Assembly: GCF_902809865.1 (NCBI RefSeq)
Contig: NZ_CADDWH010000001.1
Span: 1,426,001-1,490,000 of the forward strand
Direction of reading: 5' to 3'
DNA: 64,000 bases
From: Halobacillus sp. Marseille-Q1614
GTDB taxonomy: Bacteria > Bacillota > Bacilli > Bacillales > Halobacillaceae
In this document: one piece after another, positions 1 through 9,902 of the stretch
How positions within the stretch are numbered: position 1 is the first letter of the stretch
How the letters are laid out: every line of letters begins with the position of its first letter
Program-made: the position numbers and the translations under genes
Notes under the pieces: generated by a model
What the model was told of the DNA's origin: nothing
The model's input: only the letters and a program-made list of their open reading frames with translations
Database searches by the model: none

Positions 1-421
1 AGACGTCAGCGGCAGCTAACAGTGGCTTACGGTTATAATTTTTTCTTAACAAGTTGGCAAGCTTCCCAGTCGTGGTCGTTTTACCGGCACCTTGAAGACC
101 TACCATCATGATCACGGTCGGAGGACGTTTAGCGACAGCTATTTTACTCTCGTTCCCTCCCATTAATTCTGTCAGTTCATCTTGTACAATCTTGATAACC
201 TGCTGGCCTGGAGTTAAGCTCCCCATTACTTCCTCACCAACAGCGCGTTCGCGGATTCGTTTTACAAAGTCTTTTACTACTTTAAAGTTTACGTCCGCTT
301 CTAAAAGGGCAAGCCGTACTTCCCGGCTCATCTCCTTCACATCTTGTTCAGAAACCTTCCCTTTACCTTTAATCTTCTGTATCGATTGCTGTAAACGGTC
401 GGATAAGCCTTCAAATGCCAT
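1..421 (-). CDS. ffh: Signal recognition particle GTPase Ffh (N-terminal part, cut by window edge)
   Basis: Ffh is the SRP54 protein. It binds SRP RNA and signal sequences and delivers ribosomes to FtsY at the membrane. About 140 residues are visible, starting MAFEGLSDRLQQSIQ. They cover the helical N domain, with the ALLEADVNFKVVK motif, and the start of the GTPase G domain with the P-loop GLQGAGKTTTTGKLA near residues 108-122. The frame runs off the left edge without a stop, so the rest of the G domain and the M domain lie outside. The ATG at 421 has a GGAGGG ribosome-binding site. It lies 13 bp after ylxM, the usual ylxM-ffh pair. Identification is firm. Confidence 0.97.
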   Translation of the reverse strand, partial: MAFEGLSDRLQQSIQKIKGKGKVSEQDVKEMSREVRLALLEADVNFKVVKDFVKRIRERAVGEEVMGSLTPGQQVIKIVQDELTELMGGNESKIAVAKRPPTVIMMVGLQGAGKTTTTGKLANLLRKNYNRKPLLAAADV

Positions 422-434
422 CGAAGGAACCCTC

Positions 435-764
435 CTATTCTAAGTCTTGTAATTCATCAAGCCATTTATTAATATCTTTTTCTATTTCTGTCTTTTCTGC
501 AGCCTCTTTCAACTGCTGAATGATCTGCTGTCTTTTTTCAAATTTTTCATATAACATCAGCTTGTTCTCATATTCTTCAAGCATGGCTTCTGTCCGTCTA
601 ATATTATCATAAACGGCCTGCCTCGAGACATTAAAATTCTCTGATATCTCACCCAGCGAATAATCTTCTAAATAGTAAAGTTCCATGTAATTTCGCTGCT
701 TGGGAGTGAGTAGAGATTGATAGAAATCTAATAAATAGTTAATCCTCGTTGTCTTTTCAAGCAC
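435..764 (-). CDS. ylxM: YlxM/p13-like helix-turn-helix protein associated with SRP
   Basis: 109-residue protein of the UPF0122 (YlxM/p13) family, always found beside ffh and thought to modulate the SRP pathway. A sigma-70 region-4-like helix-turn-helix is visible ([23 protein letters not shown]), followed by a charged C-terminal helix. I chose the GTG at 764, which gives an [16 protein letters not shown] start like B. subtilis YlxM and sits 8 nt after an AAGGAG site. A GTG three codons upstream overlaps that site and is unlikely. A strong SigA-type promoter lies just upstream, so ylxM-ffh can be transcribed apart from ftsY. Its DNA or RNA target is not evident. Confidence 0.93.
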   Translation of the reverse strand: MLEKTTRINYLLDFYQSLLTPKQRNYMELYYLEDYSLGEISENFNVSRQAVYDNIRRTEAMLEEYENKLMLYEKFEKRQQIIQQLKEAAEKTEIEKDINKWLDELQDLE

Positions 765-804
765 GACTTCCACTCCTTGTTAAGTGAAATACCTTTACAT
801 ATGA

Positions 805-834
805 ATAGTAACCGAGTCTAGCGTCTTATGTCAA
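805..834 (-). promoter_or_regulatory. SigA-type promoter for ylxM-ffh
   Basis: On the minus strand, TTGACA (829-834) and TACTAT (805-810) are separated by 18 bp. They sit in the short gap between the ftsY stop and ylxM, 40-70 bp ahead of the ylxM start. The perfect -35 makes this one of the best promoters in the window. Confidence 0.75.
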
Positions 835-837
835 GAA

Positions 838-2124
838 TTACTCTTGCTCCTGCGCCTGCTCATCTATCATGTCAGCGAATAATCCGTAGACGAAGGCGTG
901 GGCGTCAAACTGTTCTAAGTCAGTTACTTTTTCTCCTAAACCTACAAGTTTTACAGGAATCTGAAGCTCCTTGCGAATCGCAAGCACGATTCCCCCTTTT
1001 GCTGTACCATCAAGTTTAGTAAGCACAATACCAGATACATCAGTAGCTTCCGAGAAAGTTTTCGCCTGGCTCATGGCATTTTGTCCTGTTGTTGCATCGA
1101 GGACAAGGAGTACTTCATGAGGCGCATTTGGTACTTCTCTCTCGATAACGCGCTTAACTTTTGACAGCTCATTCATTAGGTTTACTTTATTTTGCAGTCT
1201 GCCGGCCGTATCACAGATAAGCACATCAGATTTTCTCGACTTTGCCGATTGAATACCGTCAAAAATAACCGCGGCCGGGTCGCTGCCTTCACTGTGCTTG
1301 ACGACGTTTACTCCGGCACGTTTTCCCCATTCATTAAGCTGGTCGATTGCTCCGGCACGGAATGTATCCCCTGCAGCAAGTGTTACTTTCTTACCTTCTG
1401 CTTTTAACTGGTGGGCTAGTTTTCCGATTGTAGTTGTCTTCCCTACCCCGTTAACTCCAACAAATAAATAAATCGTTAAGCCGTCAGGGTTGGTATTCAG
1501 TTCTTCAATCTGTACTTCATCTTCATCACCGTAATACAGCTCAACGAGTTTCTCCGAAATGACTTCTTTCACCTGCTGGGGATCTTGAATGTTGCGTCGC
1601 TTCACTTCCATTTCAAGCTCCTCAATCATTTCCATAACTGCATTAACCCCGACGTCTGCGGAGATGAGGACTTCTTCCAGCTCTTCAAAGAAATCCTCAT
1701 CCACTGTGCGGTAGCGTGCGACAAGGTCATTAATCTTGCTCGTAAAAGAGTTTCTCGTTTTAGCGAGTCCGGTTTTAAACTTGGCAGCGATACTTACCTC
1801 TTCTTCTTGAGGAGCTTCTTCTACAGGAAGAAGATCTTCTTCCACCTCAGCTTCTGTCTCCCCTTCAAAAACTTCTTCTTCTTCAGGTACAGTCTCTTCT
1901 TCTGTAAATGTTATTTCATCTTCAGGAAGTTCTTCCTCTGCAGGAAGTTCTGCAGCGTCTTCCTGTACAGTCACTTCATCTTCCTGGTCCTGATAGATAT
2001 CATCATCAAAAGGATCTTCTGCCATCTTTTCCTCTTGCTCTTTGAGCGATTCTTCTCTCGCTTTTTCGATGATTTCTTCAGGATCTATCACGAATTTATC
2101 TCTCAGTTTTTTAAAGAAACTCAA
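838..2124 (-). CDS. ftsY: SRP receptor GTPase FtsY with long acidic N-terminal region
   Basis: FtsY is the membrane-associated SRP receptor; its NG domain pairs with Ffh to hand ribosome-nascent chains to the translocon. The NG core (about residues 110-425) shows the P-loop [31 protein letters not shown] and [10 protein letters not shown]. Between the [11 protein letters not shown] start and the core lies roughly 95 residues very rich in Glu and Asp. B. subtilis FtsY (about 329 aa) largely lacks this region, so 428 aa is long. The start is a TTG with an AAGGA site 8 nt upstream, and the MSFFKKL beginning matches the family. It follows smc by 16 bp. The acidic tract may reflect salt adaptation or membrane docking, which is inference. 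Confidence 0.97.
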   Translation of the reverse strand: MSFFKKLRDKFVIDPEEIIEKAREESLKEQEEKMAEDPFDDDIYQDQEDEVTVQEDAAELPAEEELPEDEITFTEEETVPEEEEVFEGETEAEVEEDLLPVEEAPQEEEVSIAAKFKTGLAKTRNSFTSKINDLVARYRTVDEDFFEELEEVLISADVGVNAVMEMIEELEMEVKRRNIQDPQQVKEVISEKLVELYYGDEDEVQIEELNTNPDGLTIYLFVGVNGVGKTTTIGKLAHQLKAEGKKVTLAAGDTFRAGAIDQLNEWGKRAGVNVVKHSEGSDPAAVIFDGIQSAKSRKSDVLICDTAGRLQNKVNLMNELSKVKRVIEREVPNAPHEVLLVLDATTGQNAMSQAKTFSEATDVSGIVLTKLDGTAKGGIVLAIRKELQIPVKLVGLGEKVTDLEQFDAHAFVYGLFADMIDEQAQEQE

Positions 2125-2140
2125 TACTCTCTTCCTTTCC

Positions 2141-5100
2141 TCAGGCTTCTATTAGATCTACTGTCTCTTCTAAACGTACGGACACCAGTTTAGAGACTCC
2201 CGATTCCTGCATCGTCACTCCATAGAGGACGTCGGACTCTTCCATTGTTCCTTTGCGGTGGGTGATCACAATAAACTGGGTTTGCTGACTGAATTCCTTT
2301 AAGAAGCGGGCAAACCGGTCCACGTTTGCTTCGTCGAGTGCGGCTTCCACCTCATCAAGCACACAGAATGGAACAGGCCGGACTCTCAGGATGGAAAACA
2401 GAAGAGCAATCGCTGTTAAGGCGCGTTCTCCTCCGGAAAGCAGGCTTAAGTTTTGCAGCTTCTTACCAGGAGGCTGTGCGACAATATCAACACCCGTTTC
2501 AAGAAGATTATCAGGATCGGTTAACTTAAGATCGGCAATTCCTCCACCAAACAGATCTTTAAAGACGTCGCCAAATTCATTGCGGATCTTCGTAAACGTA
2601 TCCTCAAACCGCCGCTTCATTTCATGGTCCATCTCATTAATAATAGAATGCAGCGTTTCTTTCGCTTCAAGCAGATCAGACTGCTGACCTGTTAAGAAGT
2701 CGTAGCGCTCGACGATCCTGTCATACTCTTCAATCGCTCCAAGGTTTACCGTTCCGAGCTCTTCAATGGCCCGCTTGATTAGTTTAACTTGAGTGGAAGC
2801 CTGATCTTTGTTCTCTACACGCTCATAATCATGTTTTGCTTTTTCAAAAGTAATCACGTATTCCTCTTGCAAGTAAGTAAGCATATTTTCAAGCTCTACA
2901 TCAAGACGGTTCGTTTTCACTTCTTTTTGCTGAATATCCGTCACATAATTTTGGTGAACCCGGCTTAGTTCTTTAAGCTCTCTTTCTTCCTGCTGCACCG
3001 TTTCTGCAAGTTCATTTCTTTCTGTGCGGCGGTCGTTGATATGGCCTGCCGCTGTTTCCTTCCGTTTTCTTGTTAAAGAAATTTGTTCATCGACTTCTTC
3101 CTCTGTCTGATTGGAATCGGCGACTTCGATGAGCTGCTGATAGGAATGTTGATTATTCTCAAGCTGTTCTTTCGCATGAGCAAGTTCACTTTGCAGACGC
3201 TGGGTTTTCTCCTGCTGATTCGCCACCCCTGATTCCTGTTCTGCAAACTGAATCTGCAGTTTTTGATGCTGATCTCTTAAATCAGCTTCATCCTTCTGCT
3301 GACGCCCTTTGGCAGCCGTAAGCTCATCGATCTTCTGCTGTACCTTCTCAAGCTCAATCGTAAGTTCCTTCAATTCCTTATCAAGGCTTTGCAGCCGATG
3401 GTCAATCTGTTCTTTATCCGTGACATACTGAGACTGATCCTGGTCATACATAACGAGCTGATCGTTTAAGTGATCGATCTTTACCTTCAGTTCTCGTTTG
3501 TTGGATTGTGTTTCATATTCAGTATTTTTCAACTCATTGACACGGTTCTGGAGCTGCTGGATCTCAACCGCCTGATCAGAAACCGTTGTTTTGAGACCTT
3601 TCACCTTTTCCTCAACATCTTTGGCTTTCTTATCGAACTCATTGATCTTATCAGTCAGTTCCTGCAGTTCTTTCTCGCGGGTAAACAGCGACTGATTGGA
3701 CTTTTTCTGGGCCCCGCCTGACATCGAGCCGCCAGGGTTCACGACGTCGCCTTCTAACGTAACGATGCGGTATTTACGGTTTAAGATTCGGGCAATTTTA
3801 TTGGCTGCCTCCAAATCCTCAGCAATCACAATATGGCCGAGCAGGTGTTTAATTGCGGCTGAGAATGGTTCGTCATAATTAATTAGGTCAGCTGCGACAC
3901 CAATATATCCTGCTTCGCCATATAGGGAAGACAGCGCCTGTCCATGGATAGAGCGAGGCTGAATGGTAGCAAGGGGGAGGAAAGTGGCTCTCCCTTTGTT
4001 ATGCTTCTTCAGCCAGTGAATGGCCTGACGCCCGGCCTGCTCATCTTTAACGATGACGTGCTGGGCCTGGGCTCCAAGCGCTGTTTCGATTGCGGTCAGC
4101 AAGTTGGACGGGATATCAATGACCTCAAGCACTGCACCTTCGACACCGGTAACTGCCGATTTTTCTCTTGCTTTCAAAATTTCCCTTACACCGTGGAAGT
4201 AGCCTGAATAATCTTCCTTCAGCTCTTCCAGCATTTCTTTTTTCGATCTCATTTTTTCTAAATACTGATAGCCTTGATACAGCTTCTGCTGCCATTCCTC
4301 ATAAGAACGCTCATTTTCTTCACTGCTCTCTTGAAGGGCAGCAAGCTGCTGTTCAAGCTCACGCCTCTGACTCGACTCTTTTTCAAGCTGGGCGGTCAAT
4401 GTTGTAAGGGCTTGTTCCTGCTTCGTTCTTTCTTCATCTAAAGCCTGGAACTTGCCTTGCTGAAGCCCTTTTTTATTATTGAGCTGGATCAGCTGCTGCT
4501 CAAGCGTCTGCTTTTCATTACGCTTGGCGGCTTGAGCATTGAGCAGATCGATGTATTCACTTTTGTAATCCTCGATTTGGTCCTCAATGTCTTCAGGCCC
4601 CTGCTTTAATGCTTCATTAGTCTGCTTCATGCTTTTTTTCGTAGCTTTACGCTTTTGAAGAAGGTCTTTCAGCTTCTCGTTTTCTGCAGCAGCCGTTTCT
4701 CCCAAGCTTTTGACTTGAGCACTTAAGACTTCATATTCGGCTTCAAGTTTTGTTTTATTTTCGGCAAAATGCTTATGACGTTCTTTCATGAGCTCTTTTT
4801 TACCTTCGAGGCTTTCAAGTTCCTGAGTGAGTGATAATAACGTTTCCTGAAGGTCTTCGAGCGATTCATCAAGTGCAGTCATATGATCACGCTTTTGCTC
4901 AATAGCCGTTTCTTTCGTTCGAATGTTCGATTTTAATTCGGCTTCTTTTTCTTTAACTAACTCCAGCTGCTGTAAGAGGTCCTGCCATTCATCATGCACA
5001 TCTTCAATTTGAGTGATTAGTAAAGAGATCTCGATTTGTTTGAGATCTTCTTTCTTTTCTAAATAGTCTTTAGCTACTGAGGCCTGTTCACGTAAAGGCT

Positions 5101-5707
5101 CAAGCTGGCCATTGATTTCGTGAATGATATCTTCTACACGGTTTAAGTTTTCCTGTGTTTCAAAAAGCTTTGATTCTGCTTTCTTTTTTCGCTGCTTATA
5201 TTTTAGGACACCTGCAGCCTCTTCAAAGATCGAACGTCTTTCTTCAGCTTTGGAGCTTAAAATCTCTTCTACTTTCCCCTGGCTTATTATCGAGAAGGCT
5301 TCCCGGCCGAGTCCGGAATCCATAAATAAATCTACGATATCTTTTAATCGGCATGATTGGTTGTTTATGTAGAATTCACTTTCCCCGGACCGAAACACTC
5401 TTCTCGTCACACTTACCTCTTCATAATCAAGTGGAAGAATCTGATCAGTGTTGTTTAAGGTAAGCGTAACTTCTGCCATATTCAAAGGCTTTCTTGATTC
5501 ACTTCCTGCGAAAATGATATCTTCCATCTTCGCACCTCTTAAGGAACGGGCGGACTGTTCGCCTAATACCCATCGAATCGCATCGGTTATATTACTTTTT
5601 CCGCTCCCGTTTGGCCCTACTACTGAAGTAACTCCTGAAACGAAATCAACGGAAATTCGTTCAGCAAATGATTTAAATCCTACGGTTTCTAGTCGTTTGA
5701 GGAACAT
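2141..5707 (-). CDS. smc: Chromosome segregation ATPase SMC
   Basis: SMC is the condensin-like ATPase that, with ScpA and ScpB, compacts and separates replicated chromosomes. The 1188-residue protein has the full layout. The N-terminal head has Walker A GPNGSGKS (about residues 31-38). Two long coiled coils flank a hinge near residues 500-660. The C-terminal head has the signature LLSGGERALTA and Walker B FCVLDEVEAALDEANV. The second ATG (5707) gives MFLKRLETVGFKSFAERISV and lies 6 nt after AGGAGG; the ATG at 5713 abuts that site. Unlike B. subtilis, smc is not directly behind rnc, because a convergent terminator and a plus-strand gene intervene. It therefore needs its own promoter, and a TAAAAT box upstream is a weak candidate. 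Confidence 0.98.
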   Translation of the reverse strand: MFLKRLETVGFKSFAERISVDFVSGVTSVVGPNGSGKSNITDAIRWVLGEQSARSLRGAKMEDIIFAGSESRKPLNMAEVTLTLNNTDQILPLDYEEVSVTRRVFRSGESEFYINNQSCRLKDIVDLFMDSGLGREAFSIISQGKVEEILSSKAEERRSIFEEAAGVLKYKQRKKKAESKLFETQENLNRVEDIIHEINGQLEPLREQASVAKDYLEKKEDLKQIEISLLITQIEDVHDEWQDLLQQLELVKEKEAELKSNIRTKETAIEQKRDHMTALDESLEDLQETLLSLTQELESLEGKKELMKERHKHFAENKTKLEAEYEVLSAQVKSLGETAAAENEKLKDLLQKRKATKKSMKQTNEALKQGPEDIEDQIEDYKSEYIDLLNAQAAKRNEKQTLEQQLIQLNNKKGLQQGKFQALDEERTKQEQALTTLTAQLEKESSQRRELEQQLAALQESSEENERSYEEWQQKLYQGYQYLEKMRSKKEMLEELKEDYSGYFHGVREILKAREKSAVTGVEGAVLEVIDIPSNLLTAIETALGAQAQHVIVKDEQAGRQAIHWLKKHNKGRATFLPLATIQPRSIHGQALSSLYGEAGYIGVAADLINYDEPFSAAIKHLLGHIVIAEDLEAANKIARILNRKYRIVTLEGDVVNPGGSMSGGAQKKSNQSLFTREKELQELTDKINEFDKKAKDVEEKVKGLKTTVSDQAVEIQQLQNRVNELKNTEYETQSNKRELKVKIDHLNDQLVMYDQDQSQYVTDKEQIDHRLQSLDKELKELTIELEKVQQKIDELTAAKGRQQKDEADLRDQHQKLQIQFAEQESGVANQQEKTQRLQSELAHAKEQLENNQHSYQQLIEVADSNQTEEEVDEQISLTRKRKETAAGHINDRRTERNELAETVQQEERELKELSRVHQNYVTDIQQKEVKTNRLDVELENMLTYLQEEYVITFEKAKHDYERVENKDQASTQVKLIKRAIEELGTVNLGAIEEYDRIVERYDFLTGQQSDLLEAKETLHSIINEMDHEMKRRFEDTFTKIRNEFGDVFKDLFGGGIADLKLTDPDNLLETGVDIVAQPPGKKLQNLSLLSGGERALTAIALLFSILRVRPVPFCVLDEVEAALDEANVDRFARFLKEFSQQTQFIVITHRKGTMEESDVLYGVTMQESGVSKLVSVRLEETVDLIEA

Positions 5708-5890
5708 ATTCATCCTCCTGTTAAAATTACAAATCTACTGCTCTAACTTGTCTATTTTACCACATTTCCCCCTGCTCCGATAGTTATGAAAGTGATCACA
5801 AATCAGGCAATGACAGGAGAAGGGGTTTCAAAAATATTAAAAATAATTTATCATATGTAAACATAACGGGAAATACGAAGGAGGAAAACT

Positions 5891-6118
5891 GTGAGTCTTC
5901 AAGAAGCTACCCAAGATAACCTAAACTATATCATTGACGATATGGCTGAACGCCTTCAAGTCGTTAACCGCTCTATCATGGACCCTGAAGATTATGACTT
6001 GAACAAATACGATGAGATTAAATCTCTGCATGAAGTCATTCAAATGAAAGGCCAATTGAGCGTTTCTGAAATTCAAGCCTTCGTTCAGGAATTAGGAAAC
6101 TATCGCAAACAGTCCTGA
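5891..6118 (+). CDS. DUF1128 / UPF0435 family small protein (YfkK-like)
   Basis: 75-residue cytoplasmic protein with no membrane segment or signal peptide. The pattern MAERLQVVNRSIMDPEDYD...YDEIKSLHEVI...LSVSEIQAFVQELGNYRK matches the small DUF1128 (UPF0435, YfkK) family of Firmicutes, whose function is unknown. It starts with GTG 6 nt after AGGAGG. The gene sits divergently beside smc and convergently to rnc, sharing a bidirectional terminator with rnc. B. subtilis has nothing between rnc and smc, so this looks like an insertion or a local gene move. The family call is from recalled motifs. A role linked to smc is not supported. Confidence 0.85.
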   Translation: MSLQEATQDNLNYIIDDMAERLQVVNRSIMDPEDYDLNKYDEIKSLHEVIQMKGQLSVSEIQAFVQELGNYRKQS

Positions 6119-6120
6119 CT

Positions 6121-6161
6121 AAAAAGACCGTACAGATGCCCTTCATCTGCACGGTCTTTTT
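6121..6161. terminator. Bidirectional terminator between DUF1128 gene and rnc
   Basis: A long hairpin pairs AAAAAGACCGT plus CAGATG with CATCTG plus ACGGTCTTTTT. It has A- and T-runs on both sides, so it can stop transcription from either strand. The rnc stop codon overlaps its distal end. Confidence 0.9.
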
Positions 6162-6849
6162 AAATGGCTCCCTGATTGAGCAATGCCTGTTGAGCTGCTT
6201 TCTGCTCAGCTTCTTTCTTCGTCCGCCCGATTCCGACTCCTACCGTTTCTTCTTGTACCATCACGTGGGCAATAAATTCACGGCTGTGAGCAGGCCCTCT
6301 TTCTTCCACAATCTGGTATTCAATTCTGCTGTTGCGGTCTCTTTGAATAAATTCCTGCAGCTGACTTTTAAAATCCATCGCATGAGAAAAAGCACCACTC
6401 TTAATCTTAGGATAAACGTACTTGTGTAGGAATTTGACCACTTCATCGAAGCCTTTGTCTAAATAGACAGCCCCAATGAAAGCTTCAAAGACATCTGCCA
6501 AGAGAGCCGGGCGGTTACGTCCGCCTGTCATCTCTTCCCCTTTTCCTAATAGAATGAGATCCTGGAAATTCAGGTCATTGGCAAACTTGACGAGTGAGAT
6601 TTCACAAACGATGGAAGCTCTGTACTTCGTCAGTTCCCCTTCTGTCATTTCCGGAAATTCTCTATAAAGGAATTGAGAAACTCCCAGTTCAAGCACGGCA
6701 TCCCCTAGGAACTCCAGCCGCTCGTTGTCTTCACGATCGGTCTTACGATGCTCATTCACATAGGATGAATGGGTAAAAGCTTGCTCCAGCAACGAAACAT
6801 CATTAAATTTTATATTTACTTTGTTTTGGAAACTGGAAAAATCCTCCAT
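6160..6849 (-). CDS. rnc: Ribonuclease III
   Basis: RNase III cleaves double-stranded RNA in rRNA precursor maturation and mRNA turnover. The 229-residue protein has the catalytic domain with the signature [14 protein letters not shown] (about residues 42-55) and the downstream acidic residues in [19 protein letters not shown]-terminal double-stranded RNA binding domain starts near residue 155 ([16 protein letters not shown]...[18 protein letters not shown]). The ATG at 6849 is the only good start. It follows acpP by 76 bp, with a weak hairpin between them. Downstream is a strong terminator rather than smc, so it ends its transcription unit here. Confidence 0.97.
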   Translation of the reverse strand: MEDFSSFQNKVNIKFNDVSLLEQAFTHSSYVNEHRKTDREDNERLEFLGDAVLELGVSQFLYREFPEMTEGELTKYRASIVCEISLVKFANDLNFQDLILLGKGEEMTGGRNRPALLADVFEAFIGAVYLDKGFDEVVKFLHKYVYPKIKSGAFSHAMDFKSQLQEFIQRDRNSRIEYQIVEERGPAHSREFIAHVMVQEETVGVGIGRTKKEAEQKAAQQALLNQGAI

Positions 6850-6893
6850 AATTCACCGTGTCCTTTTCGATTTAATCTTTAAATATAGGAAAG

Positions 6894-6916
6894 GCTGCCT
6901 GCAAATTACAGACAGC
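6894..6916 (-). terminator. Weak hairpin between acpP and rnc
   Basis: GCTGTCTG and CAGGCAGC pair on the minus strand with a 7-nt loop, followed by a broken T-rich tract (CTTTCCTATATTT). It could attenuate rnc or protect the acpP mRNA 3-prime end. The T-run is too poor for a confident terminator. Confidence 0.35.
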
Positions 6917-6925
6917 ATTTCAAGT

Positions 6926-7159
6926 TTACGACTGGCTGTTTATGTAATTAACAGCGTCGCCAACTGTATTAATGTTTTCAGCTTCTTCATCAGAAATTTC
7001 CATATCAAACTCGTCCTCAAGCTCCATTACTAGTTCAACAACGTCAAGAGAATCTGCTTCTAGGTCTTCTTTGAAGGAAGCTTCCATTGTTACTTTAGAC
7101 TCGTCTGCATCTAGACGGTCCACAATGATTTGTTTAACGCGATCAAATGTATCTGCCAT
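6926..7159 (-). CDS. acpP: Acyl carrier protein
   Basis: ACP carries growing acyl chains on a phosphopantetheine arm for fatty acid synthesis and donates them to PlsX. The 77-residue acidic protein has the modification motif [20 protein letters not shown], with the Ser in DSL as attachment site. I placed the start at the ATG at 7159 ([11 protein letters not shown]), 7 nt after GGGAGGTG; the longer frame beginning MKGGEVP reads through the ribosome-binding site. It follows fabG, and a TATAAT box about 25 bp upstream suggests its own promoter, fitting the high ACP demand of the cell. Confidence 0.97.
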   Translation of the reverse strand: MADTFDRVKQIIVDRLDADESKVTMEASFKEDLEADSLDVVELVMELEDEFDMEISDEEAENINTVGDAVNYINSQS

Positions 7160-7182
7160 AGGAACTTCACCTCCCTTCAATA

Positions 7183-7188
7183 ATTATA
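7183..7188 (-). promoter_or_regulatory. Candidate -10 box for acpP
   Basis: A perfect TATAAT on the minus strand in the 60-bp fabG-acpP gap would start RNA about 17 nt before the acpP start codon. The -35 at 17 bp spacing (TAGTTT) is poor. Confidence 0.4.
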
Positions 7189-7219
7189 GTAAATTTCCAC
7201 AGGGAAAACTAGACTATTT

Positions 7220-7960
7220 TTACATCACCATGCCGCCATCGACATGAATGGTCTGCCCTGTAATATATTCTGCATCCTCAGATGCCAAGAAACGGACAAC
7301 ACGGGCGATGTCTTTTCCTTCTCCTAATCTTCCAAGCGGAATCATGGAAAGCATCTGCTCGCGCTGCTCATCGGTAAGCTGATCGGTCATGTCTGTCGTA
7401 ATATACCCAGGTGCGACGGCATTAACCGTAATATTTCTGGAAGCCAATTCTTTCGCATTGGATTTGGTCAGCCCGATGACGCCCGCTTTAGCAGCGACAT
7501 AGTTCGCCTGTCCTGGATTTCCAGATACGCCTACGATAGAAGAAATGTTGATAATGCGGCCATATTTCTGTTTCATCATCTGGCGGGTGACGCCTTTTGT
7601 GCAGACGAAAACCCCTTTTAGATTCGTATCGATAACATCATCAAATTCTTCTTCTTTCATTCTCATTAAGAGGTTATCTCTCGTAATCCCCGCATTATTT
7701 ACTAAAATGTCGAGACGGCCAAATTGGTCAACGACTTCTTTTACCATGCGCTTAACGTCATCGGCATTAGAAACATTGGCCTGGATTTTAATCGCTTCGC
7801 CGCCGTTTTCTTTAATTTCCTGCACGACAGCTTCTGCTTTATCTTCACTTCCTGCGTAATTGACAGCGACTTTTGCACCTTTTGCTCCAAGCTCAACCGC
7901 AATTGCCCGTCCGATTCCGCGGGAAGCACCTGTAACAAGAGCTACTTGATCATTCAGCAT
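7220..7960 (-). CDS. fabG: 3-oxoacyl-ACP reductase FabG
   Basis: FabG reduces 3-oxoacyl-ACP to 3-hydroxyacyl-ACP with NADPH in fatty acid elongation. The 246-residue short-chain dehydrogenase has the cofactor motif TGASRGIG (residues 10-17), NNAG in [11 protein letters not shown], and the catalytic Ser-Tyr-Lys set in [23 protein letters not shown]. The C-terminus [12 protein letters not shown] is typical. Its start overlaps the fabD stop by one base, so the two are translationally coupled. It belongs to the fapR-plsX-fabD-fabG unit and should be under FapR control. Confidence 0.97.
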   Translation of the reverse strand: MLNDQVALVTGASRGIGRAIAVELGAKGAKVAVNYAGSEDKAEAVVQEIKENGGEAIKIQANVSNADDVKRMVKEVVDQFGRLDILVNNAGITRDNLLMRMKEEEFDDVIDTNLKGVFVCTKGVTRQMMKQKYGRIINISSIVGVSGNPGQANYVAAKAGVIGLTKSNAKELASRNITVNAVAPGYITTDMTDQLTDEQREQMLSMIPLGRLGEGKDIARVVRFLASEDAEYITGQTIHVDGGMVM

Positions 7961-8901
7961 TATTTTTCCTCCTTATACCATTCTATAAAGCTTTGCAGAG
8001 ATTCAGGGTCTTGAACCGAGAATGTTTTTAAGCGGCGGTTCACCTTTTTAACCAGTCCGCTTAAGACTTTTCCCTGTCCCACTTCGACGATTGCATCTAA
8101 ATCCGCTTCCGCAAACCGATCAAGAATCTCGTGGAACCTTACTGGGGAATAAAGCTGCTCCACAAGCAGTTTCTCAATTTTCTCTGCCTGCTGAACTGGT
8201 TCAGCTGTTACGTTCGCGTAAACGGGAATAGAAGCATCCTCAATATCTACACTGTCCAGTTTAAAGGAGAACTGCTCACTTGCCGGAGCCATTAAACGAG
8301 AGTGAAAAGGACCGCTGACGTTTAAGGGAAGCACGCGTTTGGCTCCAGCTTCTTTTAACTGCTCAGAAGCTTTCTCAACTCCAGGGGCTGTTCCTGAGAT
8401 GACAATCTGCCCTGGGCAGTTGATATTTGCCAAGTCTACCGGCTCTTCATCTCCTATATCGTTTAAAACGGCTTGAATGTCTTCCTGCTTCATACCTAAG
8501 ACGGCAGCCATTGCGCCTTTTCCTGTCGGGTAAGCTTCTTCCATTAATTTCCCACGTTCATGGACAAGCTTAACAGCGTCAATAGTACTTAGAGAACCAG
8601 CGGCTACAAGAGCACTGTACTCACCAAGGCTGTGGCCTGCAGTCATTTGCGGCTCAATGCCTTCTTTATTAAGCACTTCTGTTATCGCAGCACTGTTTAA
8701 AAGCAGGGCTGGCTGTGCATTTTCGGTTTTTGTTAATTTTTCCGAAGGTCCTTCAAACATAAGCGAGGTTAAAGAATAACCTAACGCTTCGTCTGCTTCT
8801 GTAAAAAGTTCCTGCACTTCAGGATAATGCTCGTGCATTTTCTGTCCCATTCCTACTTCCTGGGAACCCTGACCCGGATAGATAAAAGCTACTTTTTTCA
8901 T
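7960..8901 (-). CDS. fabD: Malonyl-CoA:ACP transacylase FabD
   Basis: FabD moves malonyl groups from CoA to ACP, feeding fatty acid elongation. The 313-residue protein shows [12 protein letters not shown] near the N-terminus, the nucleophile elbow [14 protein letters not shown] (catalytic Ser near residue 92) and the catalytic His in [11 protein letters not shown] (about residue 200). Length and motifs are normal for the family. Its start overlaps the plsX stop (ATGA) and its stop overlaps the fabG start, showing a tightly packed operon. Confidence 0.97.
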   Translation of the reverse strand: MKKVAFIYPGQGSQEVGMGQKMHEHYPEVQELFTEADEALGYSLTSLMFEGPSEKLTKTENAQPALLLNSAAITEVLNKEGIEPQMTAGHSLGEYSALVAAGSLSTIDAVKLVHERGKLMEEAYPTGKGAMAAVLGMKQEDIQAVLNDIGDEEPVDLANINCPGQIVISGTAPGVEKASEQLKEAGAKRVLPLNVSGPFHSRLMAPASEQFSFKLDSVDIEDASIPVYANVTAEPVQQAEKIEKLLVEQLYSPVRFHEILDRFAEADLDAIVEVGQGKVLSGLVKKVNRRLKTFSVQDPESLQSFIEWYKEEK

Positions 8902-9902
8902 ACTTCTCCTCCTGTACGTTCGAACTCTTGTAAAGCTGTTTTTATAGTTGGAGTCACATCTTTTTCAATCATGTGGCACGCCTGGCGGATGGCATTATAT
9001 ACTGCACGGTCATTCGATGACCCGTGAGCTTTAATAACAGGGGCGGCTAATCCAAACAGGCCGGCGCCGCCGTATTCAGAATAATCGAGTTTATCCTTTA
9101 GGCCTCTTAGATCATTCTTTACTAAGCCGGCAGCCAATTTTGTCTTAAAGCTGGACAAAAACGTCTGCTTGATCATGGAAAACATCGTCAAAGCTGTGCC
9201 TTCGAGCGTTTTCAACGCGACATTGCCTGTAAATCCATCGGTCACTACAACATCAGCAACACCTTGAAGCAGATCGCGCGCCTCCACATTGCCGACGAAA
9301 TTGATTGGTGCATCAGATAATAAGGAGAAAGCTTTTTTCGTTAGCTCACTTCCCTTTCCATCCTCTGTCCCAACATTTAATAACCCGACGCGGGGATTTT
9401 TCACGTCTCGCACTTTTTCAGAGTAAATAGATCCGATGATCCCATACTGAAGAAGGTGCTGCGGTTTCGCATCTACATTAGCTCCAACATCGAGCATTAA
9501 AAAGCCTCTGCCGTCTTCCGTTGGCAGTGTCGGACTTAACGCCGGACGTTCTACACCTTCTAATCGGCCGACCCCAAACAGCCCGACACTCATTAATGCA
9601 CCTGTATTCCCTGCAGAAATACAGCCATCAGCCCGGCCTTCCTTAACTTCTTTCGCCATTAAAACCATCGAAGCCTGTTTCTTGCGGCGTACAGCTCTGA
9701 CCGGCTCGTCTTCAGACGTGATCATTTCAGTTGTATGTATGACGGAAATATTGTTCTGCCCCTGTAAAAAGGGGGTGATTTTACTTTCATCACCAATCAG
9801 CGTAATTTCCAGTTTATTTATCGACGAAACAGCCTGAACTGCTCCCTTAACAATAGCTTCAGGAGCATGATCTCCTCCCATAGCATCAATAGCTATTCTC
9901 AT
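8898..9902 (-). CDS. plsX: Phosphate acyltransferase PlsX
   Basis: PlsX converts acyl-ACP to acyl-phosphate, the acyl donor used by PlsY to start phospholipid synthesis. The 334-residue protein begins [21 protein letters not shown], the family signature, and has [11 protein letters not shown]-like ([15 protein letters not shown]) and [17 protein letters not shown] motifs. It overlaps fapR upstream and fabD downstream by four bases each. FakA at 16224-17885 makes acyl-phosphate from external fatty acids, so the two products meet at the same pathway step. Confidence 0.97.
   Translation of the reverse strand: MRIAIDAMGGDHAPEAIVKGAVQAVSSINKLEITLIGDESKITPFLQGQNNISVIHTTEMITSEDEPVRAVRRKKQASMVLMAKEVKEGRADGCISAGNTGALMSVGLFGVGRLEGVERPALSPTLPTEDGRGFLMLDVGANVDAKPQHLLQYGIIGSIYSEKVRDVKNPRVGLLNVGTEDGKGSELTKKAFSLLSDAPINFVGNVEARDLLQGVADVVVTDGFTGNVALKTLEGTALTMFSMIKQTFLSSFKTKLAAGLVKNDLRGLKDKLDYSEYGGAGLFGLAAPVIKAHGSSNDRAVYNAIRQACHMIEKDVTPTIKTALQEFERTGGEV

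Noticed and set aside
1585-2193. Open frame of 202 codons on the plus strand opposite ftsY
   Set aside because: It mirrors the acidic Glu-rich codons of ftsY, giving a Phe/Leu-rich artefact with no ribosome-binding site.
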